Assembly: GCF_001050115.1 (NCBI RefSeq)
Contig: NZ_CP012024.1
Location: 2,088,001-2,152,000 of the forward strand
Length of the DNA stretch: 64,000 nucleotides
Direction of reading: 5' to 3'
Source of the DNA: Bacillus smithii
GTDB taxonomy: Bacteria; Bacillota; Bacilli; Bacillales; DSM-4216
Part shown: positions 1 to 9,377 of the stretch, one piece after another
Layout: every line of letters begins with the position of its first letter
Position numbering within the stretch: the first letter of the stretch is position 1
The notes under the pieces: generated by a model
Told to the model about the DNA's origin: nothing
The model's input: the letters and a program-made list of their open reading frames with translations, nothing else
The model's database searches: none
Position numbers and translations under genes: made by a program

Positions 1-460
1 TTATATATCCATCTTGGATATTTAAATATTCATTTTTCCTTTTATCCAATATGATTAATAATTCGCCGTCAACAGTTTGATGATTTCAAGAATAAATTTC
101 AAAATTGATTGTTTTCAAGAATTTTATGTCATTATTAAATTATATTTCAAAAATTTTATCAGCACTTTTGTCAGTTTTTCTGACATATTTTTCTCGCAAA
201 GACCTAAATTCCAGGCCCCCATATAGTAAGGACGTCAAAAAAATGATAATGAACCTTTGTACAACTTTGCCTTGAAACATAATTCTTTGTAAGGTTACTC
301 CCCGCTGTTATTTCATATCGTATCCAGCCAGCGATTGGAACAAAAAGTAATAAGGAATTTAACATTTAAAGAAATGAAAGAGTATTTTATTTCACTTCAT
401 TCATTCCTCATACCTAACGGCAATCAATTGAGAGCTGCTGATCACTATCGGAACCATCCA
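1..460. other. AT-rich stretch without a convincing gene
   Basis: No ORF here has a ribosome binding site together with recognisable protein content. A 130-residue plus-strand reading frame starting near 335 lies mostly opposite the minus-strand membrane ORF and has a basic, low-complexity translation, so I treat it as a shadow. I see no structured RNA or repeat. Confidence 0.5.
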
Positions 461-847
461 TCATTGCATCTCTCTCAATTTTTGAAAATCTATGGAAATG
501 ATTCCATACAGAATAGAGAAAAAGCAAAGAATGGCTGTTTCCCAAAAAAAGAACCAAGCCATCACGACAAAAGAAGCAAAATGCAGAAAGAAAAAACATC
601 CCCAAATATTGATGTTCTTCATAAACAACCGATACAGCCCTTTCACTTCCCATTCAAGCAGATTTCCATTCAATACAAAAGCCGCCATAAACGCTACTGC
701 TGCGAGAAAAAACTTCATCGGCTTTAATATAAATGTTAATAACAAAAGAGACCATGAAAAGGCTTCCGGACTTGGCAAGCAAAAAATATACATCCAACTA
801 AACAGTTCCGCAAACAAAAAGCGATACACTCCAGGGCATGGAACCAC
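461..847 (-). CDS. small multi-pass membrane protein, start region possibly frameshifted
   Basis: I do not recognise the family. The translation has about four hydrophobic segments (starting YRFLFAELFSW, then KFFLAAVAFMAAF, then GCFFFLHFASFVVMAWFFF, then a C-terminal helix), as expected of a small integral membrane protein. A strong ribosome binding site, AGGAGGAGG, sits at 847-855 on this strand. The ATG placed ideally behind it (839) opens a frame that stops after 13 codons, while the long frame has only a GTG inside the ribosome binding site (847) or a GTG 17 bases away (829). One fewer C in the CCC after the ATG (plus-strand GGG 834-836) would give MPGVYRFLF with perfect spacing. It is therefore either frameshifted, subject to a sequence error, or started at a GTG. 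It is divergent from cotJ. Confidence 0.42.
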   Translation of the reverse strand: MVPCPGVYRFLFAELFSWMYIFCLPSPEAFSWSLLLLTFILKPMKFFLAAVAFMAAFVLNGNLLEWEVKGLYRLFMKNINIWGCFFFLHFASFVVMAWFFFWETAILCFFSILYGIISIDFQKLREMQ

Positions 848-953
848 CTCCTCCTATATTCATCGTATGAGGAAGCCGCAAAAAAACTGCCTGCATCATC
901 CGGCTATAATCCCACGACATTAGAATTTATTAGCATGAGGGACAAAACAGCTC

Positions 954-961
954 CATACAAT
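954..961 (+). promoter_or_regulatory. candidate sigma-E -10 element for cotJ
   Basis: CATACAAT matches the sigma-E -10 consensus (CATACANT) and lies 32 bases before the cotJA start. The -35 region (about 933-940) matches poorly. The cotJ operon of B. subtilis is transcribed by sigma-E in the mother cell, which supports the assignment. Confidence 0.5.
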
Positions 962-992
962 AGATTGAGATCTATGCGAGGAGGGTGATCGT

Positions 993-1250
993 GTGACACA
1001 TTTTAAAGGCTTCACTCCATTTAAAAGCTATACACCGTATGTTAGTCCCTTTGATCCATGCCCGCCTAAGACGATCAAAACGTATTCCACTCCGCCGAAT
1101 TTATATATAGGATTCCAGCCACCGAATACTCCGCAATTTTCACCAATAGAAGCTTTAAAAAAAGGGACATTGTTTAAAATTTTCTATGATCCATATTACG
1201 GTCCATACGAACAACCAAAGGGGGTTAGAGAAAATGAAGAAGCCACCTAA
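993..1250 (+). CDS. cotJA: spore coat-associated protein CotJA
   Basis: Encodes an 85-residue protein rich in proline, tyrosine and phenylalanine (for example FTPFKSYTPYVSPFDPCPPK), typical of CotJA, the first product of the cotJABC spore coat operon. The start is a GTG 8 bases after AGGAGG (979-984). A second GTG overlaps it at 991, but only 993 gives the long frame. CotJA and CotJC interact and are placed in the spore in B. subtilis; their exact role is unclear. The 3' end overlaps cotJB by 17 bases, which suggests translational coupling. A sigma-E-like -10 lies upstream. Confidence 0.88.
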   Translation: MTHFKGFTPFKSYTPYVSPFDPCPPKTIKTYSTPPNLYIGFQPPNTPQFSPIEALKKGTLFKIFYDPYYGPYEQPKGVRENEEAT

Positions 1251-1491
1251 TTATTACAAAGATTTAGAGGATCTGCAGGCCATTGACTTCGCCATTTTAG
1301 AACTAGCCCTCTATTTGGACACCCATCCTGATGATTACGATGCCGTTCTGCAATATAACTGGCTGATCAAACAACGGAAACAAGTGAAAAAAGCTTTTGA
1401 ACTTCAACACGGATCCTTAACCAGCTTCGGGTACAGTTATGCCCGTTATCCGTGGGATTGGAAAGAAGCTCCATGGCCTTGGCAAGTTTAA
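1234..1491 (+). CDS. cotJB: spore coat protein CotJB
   Basis: Encodes 85 residues, close to the 87 of B. subtilis CotJB, starting MKKPPNYYKDLEDLQAIDF. The ATG at 1234 follows a purine-rich AAAGGGGG (1217-1224); an in-frame upstream ATG at 1186 lies inside cotJA without a site. The protein contains a short helical N-terminal half with a DFAILELALYLDTHPDD segment and a tryptophan- and tyrosine-rich tail (RYPWDWKEAPWPWQV), as in the family. It sits between cotJA (overlapping) and cotJC, about 110 bases away, and should be made in the mother cell with them. Molecular function is not established. Confidence 0.88.
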   Translation: MKKPPNYYKDLEDLQAIDFAILELALYLDTHPDDYDAVLQYNWLIKQRKQVKKAFELQHGSLTSFGYSYARYPWDWKEAPWPWQV

Positions 1492-1600
1492 ACCAATCTC
1501 GCCGCTTTTTCTGTGTCCTGATGCTCGAACTACTTCTTGATTTTTATGCAGGGCTTTCTAATCATGCCTGAAAACAACAAGAAAGGAGTGTTGTCATTCT

Positions 1601-2170
1601 ATGTGGGTGTACGAAAAAAAGCTTCAGTACCCAGTAAAGGTCAGCAGCTGCAACCCGATGCTGGCGAAATTTCTCATCGAACAATACGGGGGCGCAGATG
1701 GCGAATTAGCCGCAGCACTCCGATACTTAAATCAACGCTACACCATTCCCGATAAAGTCATTGGACTATTAACCGATATTGGAACGGAAGAATTGGCTCA
1801 TCTTGAAATGATTGCCGCCATGGTGTACAAATTAACCAAAGACGCTACACCGGAACAAATGAAAGAAGCGGGGTTAGGGGATCATTATGTGAATCACAGC
1901 GAAGCGTTATTTTATCAAAGCGCGTCCGGAAATCCTTGGAAAGCGGAATATATTCAGGCCAAAGGAGATCCGATCGCCGATTTGTATGAAGATATCGCAG
2001 CTGAAGAAAAAGCTCGAGCCACTTATCAATGGATTATTAATTTAAGCGATGACCCGGATTTAAACGATGGCCTTCGTTTTTTACGAGAACGCGAAATTGT
2101 GCATTCCCAGCGTTTTCGTGAAGCAGTAGAATTGATTAAAGAAGAAAGGGGCAAAAAACAGTTTTTCTAA
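1601..2170 (+). CDS. cotJC: CotJC, manganese-catalase-like spore coat protein
   Basis: Encodes 189 residues, the same length as B. subtilis CotJC. It belongs to the ferritin-like di-manganese catalase family: metal-ligand-type motifs GTEELAHLEMI (residues about 60-70), AAEEKARATYQ and REIVHSQRFREA are all present. An AAAGGAGTG ribosome binding site lies about 12 bases ahead of the ATG. Proteins of this family break down hydrogen peroxide with a dinuclear Mn centre; catalase activity in the spore is inferred from homology. It is the last gene of cotJABC and faces ypbF, with a shared hairpin between them. Confidence 0.9.
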   Translation: MWVYEKKLQYPVKVSSCNPMLAKFLIEQYGGADGELAAALRYLNQRYTIPDKVIGLLTDIGTEELAHLEMIAAMVYKLTKDATPEQMKEAGLGDHYVNHSEALFYQSASGNPWKAEYIQAKGDPIADLYEDIAAEEKARATYQWIINLSDDPDLNDGLRFLREREIVHSQRFREAVELIKEERGKKQFF

Positions 2171-2171
2171 A

Positions 2172-2196
2172 AGCGGGAAGGAGCGGCTTTCCCGCT
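2172..2196. terminator. bidirectional terminator between cotJC and ypbF
   Basis: The inverted repeat AGCGGGAA / TTTCCCGCT begins just after the cotJC stop and reaches the ypbF stop codon. It is followed by a short T-rich run on each strand, so it can end both converging transcripts. Confidence 0.65.
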
Positions 2197-2650
2197 ATTT
2201 GCTTTCGTGATATAAATTAATACCGAATTTTCTTTCCATCATTTCGAATATTTTATGCCGATTTTCCCAAGCGTCATTTTTCCAAAGATCTTTGCTTTTA
2301 TCAATGATTTCACAGCGAAGCGCATGAAACTCTTCCTCCGCTTTGTCTTTTTGATCGCGAAAAATTTTTACAGCTCCTAAAAGCGCTGCGCCCGCCAATA
2401 ACAGCAGCAGCATCATTCGACTGTCAAAAAAGGACGAAATAATTTGAAAAGCGGAATCGGAATATGGAATCAACAGCTTTTTATAAAACAAATAAATAAA
2501 AAGAAAGGTATAAAGGAAAAAGAGTGATAAAAAAAACATCTGCTTTTTGTGAAGTTTATCCAGCTTCCTTTTTCTTTCAATTAAATTTTGAAGCATTTGC
2601 TTCGTAGCCTCATCTGTTCCGTCATCCAACATTAAAAGAACTGAATCCAT
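2195..2650 (-). CDS. ypbF: YpbF family membrane protein (DUF2663)
   Basis: Encodes 151 residues when started at the ATG behind GGAGGAGG; an upstream in-frame start would overlap the ribosome binding site. It has a basic N-terminal helix (LIERKRKLDKLHKKQMF), two membrane segments (about residues 38-58 and 78-95), and a charged C-terminal half predicted helical. Matches B. subtilis YpbF (about 147 residues), whose function is unknown. Gene order differs slightly from B. subtilis, where gudB and ypdA lie between ypbE and ypbF; here ypbE is directly upstream with about 125 bases between. Confidence 0.82.
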   Translation of the reverse strand: MDSVLLMLDDGTDEATKQMLQNLIERKRKLDKLHKKQMFFLSLFFLYTFLFIYLFYKKLLIPYSDSAFQIISSFFDSRMMLLLLLAGAALLGAVKIFRDQKDKAEEEFHALRCEIIDKSKDLWKNDAWENRHKIFEMMERKFGINLYHESK

Positions 2651-2776
2651 CCTTTCCCTCCTCCACACTCATTCTATGTACAAGCACTCATCGATATGAT
2701 CAAATTTTGAAAGAAAAAGGATGTTGACCCGCTCCAGCTCTTTACCAAAAAAAGACGAGAAATGCTAAACAAAAAC

Positions 2777-3280
2777 TTATTTTTCCAATGGGATTTTGAG
2801 TACCTGTCCCTCGTTAATATGATTGTCCTCTAAATGGTTGGCCGATTTAATCTTGTCGATTCCATCCTTTGTACCGTAATAATGAATGGAAATATCAGTA
2901 AGCGTCTCATTTGGCCGGACAATATGAGTCACCGCTTTTCTTTGTTTGTTTTTTAAAGTTTCCTTTTTTGATTGGTTAGATGTTGGACTGGCCGATTGAT
3001 CATGTCCGCTTGCGCTTTCTTCGGTAATAACCGATACGGAAGACAAAGGACGTTCTTTTTCCTTTATCGTGTTGTAACTAAATAGAATCGCCACCGGGAG
3101 AAAAATAAATAGAATGAGAAGTGTACGAAGCATAGAAAAGATTTTTTTTTCTTGCTTTTTCTGCTTTCGATATTCTGTTCTGCTTAATGTTTTAGGCTCT
3201 TCTTCTATTTCGGTCCATTCTTGCAATTTCAGCTCTTTTCGATGCTTTTCTGCCAATTCTCGATAAGGGTCTCTCTTCAT
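2777..3280 (-). CDS. ypbE: YpbE, membrane-anchored LysM domain protein
   Basis: Encodes 167 residues: a charged cytoplasmic N-terminus (to about residue 48), one membrane helix (TLLILFIFLPVAILFSY), a Ser/Thr/Gln-rich linker, and a C-terminal LysM domain (residues about 118-165, HIVRPNETLTDISIHYYG to GQVLKIPLEK). LysM binds N-acetylglucosamine-containing polymers, so the protein should tether the membrane to peptidoglycan. Its ribosome binding site (GAGGGATG) lies in the last codons of ypbD, three bases upstream, so the two are probably co-translated. Function in B. subtilis is not known. Confidence 0.85.
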   Translation of the reverse strand: MKRDPYRELAEKHRKELKLQEWTEIEEEPKTLSRTEYRKQKKQEKKIFSMLRTLLILFIFLPVAILFSYNTIKEKERPLSSVSVITEESASGHDQSASPTSNQSKKETLKNKQRKAVTHIVRPNETLTDISIHYYGTKDGIDKIKSANHLEDNHINEGQVLKIPLEK

Positions 3281-3283
3281 GTA

Positions 3284-3877
3284 TCATCCCTCTTCGTTTT
3301 TTTCCCTTTTATCTTTAAAATGAATGATGATTCCTAATGCGCAATCGATGACAAAATGCATGACGACCGTTACAGCCAAGTTTTCAGTCCATTCGTAAAA
3401 AAAGCCAATCCAAAAACTGAAGACGAAAACATTGACTGTAAGAAACCAATTGCTTAAATAACGAATATGGACTAAAGCAAAAAGAATGCTTGCCGCTGCG
3501 AATCCAAAGTGAGTTTGAAGAACTCCCCGAAAAAACATTTCCTCGCTGAAAGCAATAAGAGCCGTTATCCATACGATGGAGATCATGTTTAGCTTCGAAA
3601 ATATTTTCTCATTGATCCCGCCATCATCAAAATATTGGTGGGGAAGCCATTTCATGAAGCAAAAATCAATCAAGACAACGGTCAAACCAGCGATTATTCC
3701 CCAGACAAGCCGCCGATCGCTCCAATCAAACAATTGAAAATAAGAGGAGAAGGAATCAAATAATAGCCAGATGCCGATTCCGGTAAAAGCAAGCAATAGA
3801 CATTGTGTCCAATAAAGAGATTTCATGATATCTTGGTGCGTTAACTCCTCTAACAATAGTAACTTATTCTTTTTCAT
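3284..3877 (-). CDS. ypbD: YpbD, CPBP (CAAX/Abi-type) intramembrane protease family
   Basis: Encodes 197 residues with about six hydrophobic segments. It carries the CPBP family motif 1, SEEMFFRG (two glutamates and an arginine), followed by a helix with ALVHIRY holding the conserved histidine, and a late VVMHFVIDCALG segment. These residues form the putative metalloprotease site of the CAAX-protease and bacteriocin-processing family. Substrate is unknown. The start overlaps the recQ stop by 14 bases, with the ribosome binding site GGAAGGA inside recQ. It is part of the ypbB-recQ-ypbD-ypbE cluster as in B. subtilis. Confidence 0.87.
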   Translation of the reverse strand: MKKNKLLLLEELTHQDIMKSLYWTQCLLLAFTGIGIWLLFDSFSSYFQLFDWSDRRLVWGIIAGLTVVLIDFCFMKWLPHQYFDDGGINEKIFSKLNMISIVWITALIAFSEEMFFRGVLQTHFGFAAASILFALVHIRYLSNWFLTVNVFVFSFWIGFFYEWTENLAVTVVMHFVIDCALGIIIHFKDKREKNEEG

Positions 3878-5345
3878 CGATTTTTCCTTCCATCAAAAGC
3901 AAGTTTTGTAGAATGGCCTCCCAATCATTCATTTCTTCTTGCCTGGACTGGCCGGCTGTCGATTCATAATAATCGAGAATATTCAGCCCACAGCAGTCGC
4001 AACACCTTTCCGGCTTCGATCCAAACTTTTCATGAAAATATAAAAGAACTCCTTCTCTACGGCAAGAAGTGCTATGGATCCACTGGACCATTTGACTCAA
4101 TTTCCTGCGCTTCCTACGGATCTGCTCATTTTTGTCTCTTTGGATATACTCCCATTTTTTTTCGAATGAAAAATCTTTGTATAGTTCCTCGTAGTGAAGA
4201 AGATAACGATACTGGACATCCGTCAGTTGTAGAACAGCCGCCGCTTCCTTTTTTAAGTTCGGCTCATATGTAAGGAATGCTTCAATTTGTTTGTCCGTAG
4301 GCAATTCCGTTTCCATTAAACGCTCGTGTATGCGTTCATCTCCGTCGGCGTACAACAAGATCGCCAAACTTCTTTTACCATCACGACCAGCGCGGCCAAT
4401 TTCCTGCAAGTACGATTCCATTTGACCCGGTGGATGGAAATGGACGACGAATCGAATATCGTTTTTATTGATCCCCATCCCAAACGCGCTCGTTGCACAG
4501 ATAATCTCCAACTCGTTAAATAAAAATTGCTGCTGTATTAAGATTCTTTCGTCCTGTTCCATTCCGCCATGATAAACGCCTACTTTTTTTATCCCTTCTT
4601 GTTCGAGCCAATAAGCCGTTTCTTCGGCAGCCTTCTTGCTGGAAAAATAAATAATGCCTGGTTTTTGTACGTTTTTGACAATCACCAAAAGACTGTCCAG
4701 CTTTTCTTTATAACTTTCGCAATGTTGAACACTCATCGCAATATTGGCTCGGTCAACCGAAAAGATCCATTGATTCGCATCTTGAAGATGTAAGTACTTC
4801 ATGATGTCCGTTCTCACTTCTTCTGTTGCAGTCGCCGTCAGCGCAAGCGTCAATGGCCGGTTCAATAATTCACGTGCTTCGCCGATTTTTAAATAATCAG
4901 GACGAAAATCGTGCCCCCATTGGGAAATGCAGTGGGCTTCGTCCACTACAAACAATGAAAGGCGGATTTTGGATAATTCATGCAACACCCGTTGATTAGA
5001 AAGCATCTCAGGAGACATAAAAACAAAACGAAATTGCCCTAAACGGGAAAGTGCACGTTTTTTTTCTTCAAAGGAGAGGAAAGAGTTCAAAGCAATAACC
5101 CTTTTTTCCCCTCGCATCTTCATTTGTTCCATTTGATCTTGCATTAAAGAAAGAAGAGGTGAAATGATAATACATGTACCGTCTAATATGTAGGCCGGCA
5201 GTTGGTAGCAAAGTGATTTCCCTGTCCCGGTTGGAAGCATGGCGAGTGTATCTTTTCCTTCAAGCAGTGAAGTAATGACTTCTTTCTGTCCGGTTCGAAA
5301 TGACGAATAGCCAAATTGTTTTCGTAATAACAGTTCAAGTTCCAT
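3864..5345 (-). CDS. recS: RecQ-family ATP-dependent DNA helicase (RecS type)
   Basis: Encodes 493 residues, the length of the short RecQ paralogue RecS of B. subtilis. Helicase motifs in order: Q-motif region FGYSSFRTGQ, Walker A LPTGTGKS, DEAH box VVDEAHCISQWG, motif III ALTATAT, motif V ATSAFGMGINK, and motif VI QEIGRAGRDG. A C-terminal zinc-binding segment is present (residues about 410-455, ending CCDCCGLN), but there is no HRDC domain, which separates it from full-length RecQ. RecQ helicases unwind 3'-5' in recombinational repair and fork processing. The gene overlaps ypbB upstream and ypbD downstream, so the cluster is tightly coupled. Confidence 0.92.
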   Translation of the reverse strand: MELELLLRKQFGYSSFRTGQKEVITSLLEGKDTLAMLPTGTGKSLCYQLPAYILDGTCIIISPLLSLMQDQMEQMKMRGEKRVIALNSFLSFEEKKRALSRLGQFRFVFMSPEMLSNQRVLHELSKIRLSLFVVDEAHCISQWGHDFRPDYLKIGEARELLNRPLTLALTATATEEVRTDIMKYLHLQDANQWIFSVDRANIAMSVQHCESYKEKLDSLLVIVKNVQKPGIIYFSSKKAAEETAYWLEQEGIKKVGVYHGGMEQDERILIQQQFLFNELEIICATSAFGMGINKNDIRFVVHFHPPGQMESYLQEIGRAGRDGKRSLAILLYADGDERIHERLMETELPTDKQIEAFLTYEPNLKKEAAAVLQLTDVQYRYLLHYEELYKDFSFEKKWEYIQRDKNEQIRRKRRKLSQMVQWIHSTSCRREGVLLYFHEKFGSKPERCCDCCGLNILDYYESTAGQSRQEEMNDWEAILQNLLLMEGKIDEKE

Positions 5346-6402
5346 GTTGATTCACTATCCTTCCATACTTCGCTAGAACAAGACGAATTTGAAAGTAAGA
5401 TAAATGAGGAAGAATTTCCTTAATATCCTTTAATTTTTTACTGGTGAGTGTCTTTGCTACTTTTTCAAAGGCCTCCAACTCTTCTCTTTCAATAAATGGA
5501 TCTATGGAAAAATCGGGAACATTTAAGGCAATCTCAACGAGGTGATCTTCGATTGTATTCCGCTTCAGTCCGCGCACATGTGCGATCCGTTCAACAGAAA
5601 GCCCCCTCTGAAATAGTTCGTATGTTTTTTTTGCTGATTTTGTCAATACAACCGGCTGTTTTAAATCTAGCAGCATTTCATGTAAAATGGGAAATTTTTT
5701 CGGATGATGAAGCGCAGAGTGTATCATAAAATGAATCCAATGAGAAAATCGCAGCCAATATTCCGGTTCTTCTATTCCCAATTGTTTTGCTGTTTGCGCC
5801 GCCGTTTTTCCAATTCGTTCGTATCCTGACAAACGAAAAACGAACAGACGCGGATCTTCTACTTTTTCACTTTGCAATAATTCATATAGTTCGCGATATA
5901 GTTGTACACCTGTATCCGTCCGATTTACCTTCCGGCTCAAAAGCCATTTTTTCACCCACATTTGAACTTGGTCATTCCTCTCTGCCGGATAAAAGACAGA
6001 TTCTTCATGAATTAAATAGGAAACGGTTTGAACGAGCAAGTTTAATCGTTTCCAAAAGACCGACGCCATCGAATGTAAAGGCCAGCCATCCAAATACGGA
6101 AGGGCTGAGTTTTTGGTCCAAAATTCTTCTAATTCACTTTTTCCTTTTGGAAGCAAAAGGGCTCTTTCGCCATTTTCCATATAGCACCATTGTTGATCAC
6201 ACATTCGCTTAATCTCTTTTTCGAAATCGTTTCTATTCAAATACGGAACGGCGGAAAACCACTTTGTTAATTGATAAAAATGCACATCTTGGATGGATTG
6301 CAATGATTTTTTTCCTTTTAGAATGTGAAAAATAGAATAGACCGTTCGCTCCCCATGGATTTTTTCAAAGCAATGCAGCAAAACCGCTTGAAACAAGTTC
6401 AA
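5335..6402 (-). CDS. ypbB: YpbB, helix-turn-helix protein of the recQ cluster
   Basis: Encodes 355 residues with a TTG start, chosen because GGAGG lies 7 bases ahead; no better start is visible. The body is alpha-helical without catalytic motifs I recognise. The C-terminal part (residues about 265-350) has the helicase-associated HTH seen in YpbB proteins, with GLSVERIAHVRGLKRNTIED resembling a DNA-binding helix-turn-helix. It overlaps recQ by 11 bases, so it probably works with that helicase, though its role is unknown. It is divergent from fer. Confidence 0.85.
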   Translation of the reverse strand: MNLFQAVLLHCFEKIHGERTVYSIFHILKGKKSLQSIQDVHFYQLTKWFSAVPYLNRNDFEKEIKRMCDQQWCYMENGERALLLPKGKSELEEFWTKNSALPYLDGWPLHSMASVFWKRLNLLVQTVSYLIHEESVFYPAERNDQVQMWVKKWLLSRKVNRTDTGVQLYRELYELLQSEKVEDPRLFVFRLSGYERIGKTAAQTAKQLGIEEPEYWLRFSHWIHFMIHSALHHPKKFPILHEMLLDLKQPVVLTKSAKKTYELFQRGLSVERIAHVRGLKRNTIEDHLVEIALNVPDFSIDPFIEREELEAFEKVAKTLTSKKLKDIKEILPHLSYFQIRLVLAKYGRIVNQHGT

Positions 6403-6569
6403 AGATTTTTCCTCCAGCTCTTTGTTGATTTAGTCCATATGGCCTTACAAGAAAATGTTATGATTCCACTATCAATAGCAGTCGTCTTCTATTTTAACAT
6501 GAAATTCGACATCCATTGTTCCATCACCTCCATCGTAAGCGTTTCAATTGAATTGTTGGCTCTTTTCTA

Positions 6570-6598
6570 TTGAAAAGTTTTGTTAACAGCTTTACAAT
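6570..6598 (+). promoter_or_regulatory. sigma-A promoter of fer
   Basis: TTGAAA (6570-6575) and TACAAT (6593-6598) are separated by 17 bases and lie about 60 bases before the fer start, a good housekeeping promoter. Confidence 0.7.
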
Positions 6599-6648
6599 GA
6601 AGATGGAGACGTTAAATCCGACTAAATTTCTCAAGATAGCTTTGTTAG

Positions 6649-6909
<261 letters not shown>

Positions 6910-7004
6910 AAATCCAGTGTCTGCTTCAATCGTTTTTCGCTTAGATGAATCGCAAGACTAATCAGACAATTCCGTCAAAACGAAAAGACATTCCGACTGA
7001 AAAT

Positions 7005-7058
7005 AAAAAACCTTTCAGTTAAAAGGATGCTTCATCCTTTTAGCTGGAAGGTTTTTTT
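7005..7058 (+). terminator. rho-independent terminator after fer
   Basis: A long stem, AACCTTTCAGTTAAAAGGATG against CATCCTTTTAGCTGGAAGGTT with a 3-base loop, is followed by a T7 run. The A-run on the left arm could also let it act on the minus strand, but the nearest minus-strand gene ends over 200 bases away. Confidence 0.85.
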
Positions 7059-7276
7059 GCTGAAGATTGAATACCAAAAACCGGTATGAGACACAAAAAT
7101 TAAAAGATCCATGTTCCGACTCGTTTTCAAATTCGAAAATATGTAAAAAACTATGGACGACAATCAAACTTTCAAAAGGAATCCCCGTTTTCTCACATGC
7201 AGGAAAGCAGCTTCACATGATCCAACGGACATTCCCAAACAGTATAGCCACCCTTTCTGATAATGATGGGGTTTCC

Positions 7277-8965
7277 CTAATGTTTGACATGAAAATGATG
7301 GATCGCTTCATCCAGGCTTTGTACTTCTGCTTCCATTTGCTGAATTCCATTGGCTACTTGTTCAATGGATGAGGACGATTCCTCAGCAGTAGCCGTAACT
7401 TGTTCAAAGCCGGCGGCAGATTCTTCTGATACTGCTGCTATATTTTCAATAGCCGACGTAATGTCTTTCGTATGGTCTAAAATATCATATAAGTTCGTAG
7501 ACATTTCTTCTACTTGCTCAAATACCCGTTCAATACTTTGATAAATTTGATGGAAGGATTCGCCTGTTGATTGAATGGATTGGCGACCTCCTTCTACTGT
7601 TCCATATCCTGCTTTCAGCGCTTGAACCACTTTTCCCGTTTCGTTTTGCACTTCCGAAATAATGGCTGTGATGTCAGCCACCGAATGATTCACCCCTTCT
7701 GCCAATTTTCTTACCTCCTCCGCCACGACGGCAAAGCCGCGTCCACTTTCACCTGCTCGCGCTGCCTCAATGGCTGCATTAAGAGCAAGCAAATTCGTTT
7801 GTTCGGAAATGTCTTCAATCACATTGACCAATTTGCTGATGTTTTCGGTTTTTTTGTTCAACCCTTCCACTAGCTGGAGCGCTTCATTTACCGTAATGGA
7901 GATGTGGTTCATTTCTTCTACGGATTGGTTCATTTTTTGTCTGCCTTGATCGGCCAGTTCTTTCATTTGTTCGGCTTTTGTTTTCACTTCTTCCCCTTTT
8001 AACGAGGAATCCATTAACATTTTCATGAATTTTTCCATATCGCTCGATAATTTTTGGTTAGAATTGGCCTGTTCTTGAATGCCGTTTGAAAGATCTTCCA
8101 TCGTTGTGGCGATTTGCACGGCACCTTCTTTTACGTCAAATGAATATTTAGCCATTTTTTCACTGTGTGTTAATAAGTTGGCGGAGACGCTTTGCACTCC
8201 GGAGATGGTCCTTTTTAGATGATCGTTCATCACGTTTAAAGCGTCCACCAACTCCCCTATCTCATCTTTATTTTTTAGCTGCAATGGTTCTTTTGGAAGA
8301 GTGCCCTGTGCAATCATCAGAAGACGATCTTTTGCACGAACAATCGGACTTGAAATGATCTTTGTAAATATTTGAGTGACGACTAAACTGATGACAATGA
8401 TCACGATAGCTAATGTCAAACCCCAGCCTGCTATGGTATTGCTATTGGAAATGATTTCATTTCCATTAGTGTGAATATTACTTTTTTCCTTTTGGGCAAT
8501 GGAATCAAAATCAGCCATGATCTTTTGAGCGATCGGCTCCGCTTTTTGTTGCAACGCAGCCCGGGCTTCTTTTACTTTTCCATGATCATAGGCTTTAATG
8601 ACGTCATTGAGTACTAGAGATCGCCACTTCTTACTGTCCGCAATAACGGCTTTCATTTCCTTCGATGGATGCTCGCTTAAAATCGAGTCGGAAATGGCTT
8701 TGCTAGATTCCGTATATTGATTAAACTCATCCTTATATTTAGGATCTCCATAAAGAACATAAGCTCTGGCAAGAGCAATACGTTGCGAAATATTAAAACG
8801 CAGTTCTTGCTCCGCAACCAGCTCGGGAACTTGATTTTTGATCATATTCTCCGTTTTCTGATACACGGTTTGGGAAGACACAAAGTAAATAACGGACATA
8901 ATCGTCGACATGATGATTAAAATGCCGAAACCTAAATATAGTTTTCTTTTTATTGTTTTAAACAT
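7277..8965 (-). CDS. methyl-accepting chemotaxis protein
   Basis: Encodes 562 residues if started at the ATG behind GAAGGAGGGGG; an earlier in-frame start would lie upstream of this site. Domains: transmembrane helix 1 (about residues 11-33), an extracellular helical sensor of about 150 residues (four-helix-bundle type, rich in Lys/Glu), transmembrane helix 2 (about 182-205), a HAMP linker, and a long cytoplasmic coiled coil with the signalling hairpin motif [20 protein letters not shown]. It passes ligand state to CheA through CheW. The ligand cannot be inferred. It appears monocistronic, and I found no clear sigma-D promoter. Confidence 0.92.
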   Translation of the reverse strand: MFKTIKRKLYLGFGILIIMSTIMSVIYFVSSQTVYQKTENMIKNQVPELVAEQELRFNISQRIALARAYVLYGDPKYKDEFNQYTESSKAISDSILSEHPSKEMKAVIADSKKWRSLVLNDVIKAYDHGKVKEARAALQQKAEPIAQKIMADFDSIAQKEKSNIHTNGNEIISNSNTIAGWGLTLAIVIIVISLVVTQIFTKIISSPIVRAKDRLLMIAQGTLPKEPLQLKNKDEIGELVDALNVMNDHLKRTISGVQSVSANLLTHSEKMAKYSFDVKEGAVQIATTMEDLSNGIQEQANSNQKLSSDMEKFMKMLMDSSLKGEEVKTKAEQMKELADQGRQKMNQSVEEMNHISITVNEALQLVEGLNKKTENISKLVNVIEDISEQTNLLALNAAIEAARAGESGRGFAVVAEEVRKLAEGVNHSVADITAIISEVQNETGKVVQALKAGYGTVEGGRQSIQSTGESFHQIYQSIERVFEQVEEMSTNLYDILDHTKDITSAIENIAAVSEESAAGFEQVTATAEESSSSIEQVANGIQQMEAEVQSLDEAIHHFHVKH

Positions 8966-9377
8966 TATGCCCCCTCCTTCATTTTTCAAAATGCATTCAA
9001 GTGGACTCTATCTATTTTACCATAAAACAGGAATATAGTACCATGTAAAAGAGTATAAGGAGTAAAATGGAATCCGTGTATCGGAAAACGGGTTGTTTGT
9101 CGGTCTAAAACAGGATCCTTCATTGATTTTTTCGACAGAGAGCAAAAAATCTTTACCCCTTATTAGAAAAAAGAACGAGGGGAGCGGACGGCCATCCACA
9201 GTCCGACGCGATTCGTCCTCTGCTCACTTGCGAACACTCTTGATGCGGAATCTTTTCGCTTTTGAATGCCAGAATTTATAGTGTGAATATTCCGAAAATA
9301 TATAGAGTTGTTTGCCTCTCCCTACTTATTCCACTATAATGAAATAGTATACATAGTGTATAGGAGGTATTAGGTTC
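8966..9377. other. intergenic region between mcp and ppa
   Basis: Holds the divergent upstream regions of the chemoreceptor gene (minus) and ppa (plus). The only clear element is the ppa promoter at 9312-9340. A minus-strand frame at 9017-9199 has no supported start and no recognisable content. Confidence 0.5.
9312..9340 (+). promoter_or_regulatory. sigma-A promoter of ppa
   Basis: TTGCCT (9312-9317), a 17-base spacer and a perfect TATAAT (9335-9340) lie about 38 bases before the ppa start. Confidence 0.7.

Noticed and set aside
7067-7372. 101-residue plus-strand frame after fer
   Set aside because: It begins just past the fer terminator without a ribosome binding site, overlaps the 3' end of the chemoreceptor gene on the other strand and has no recognisable content.
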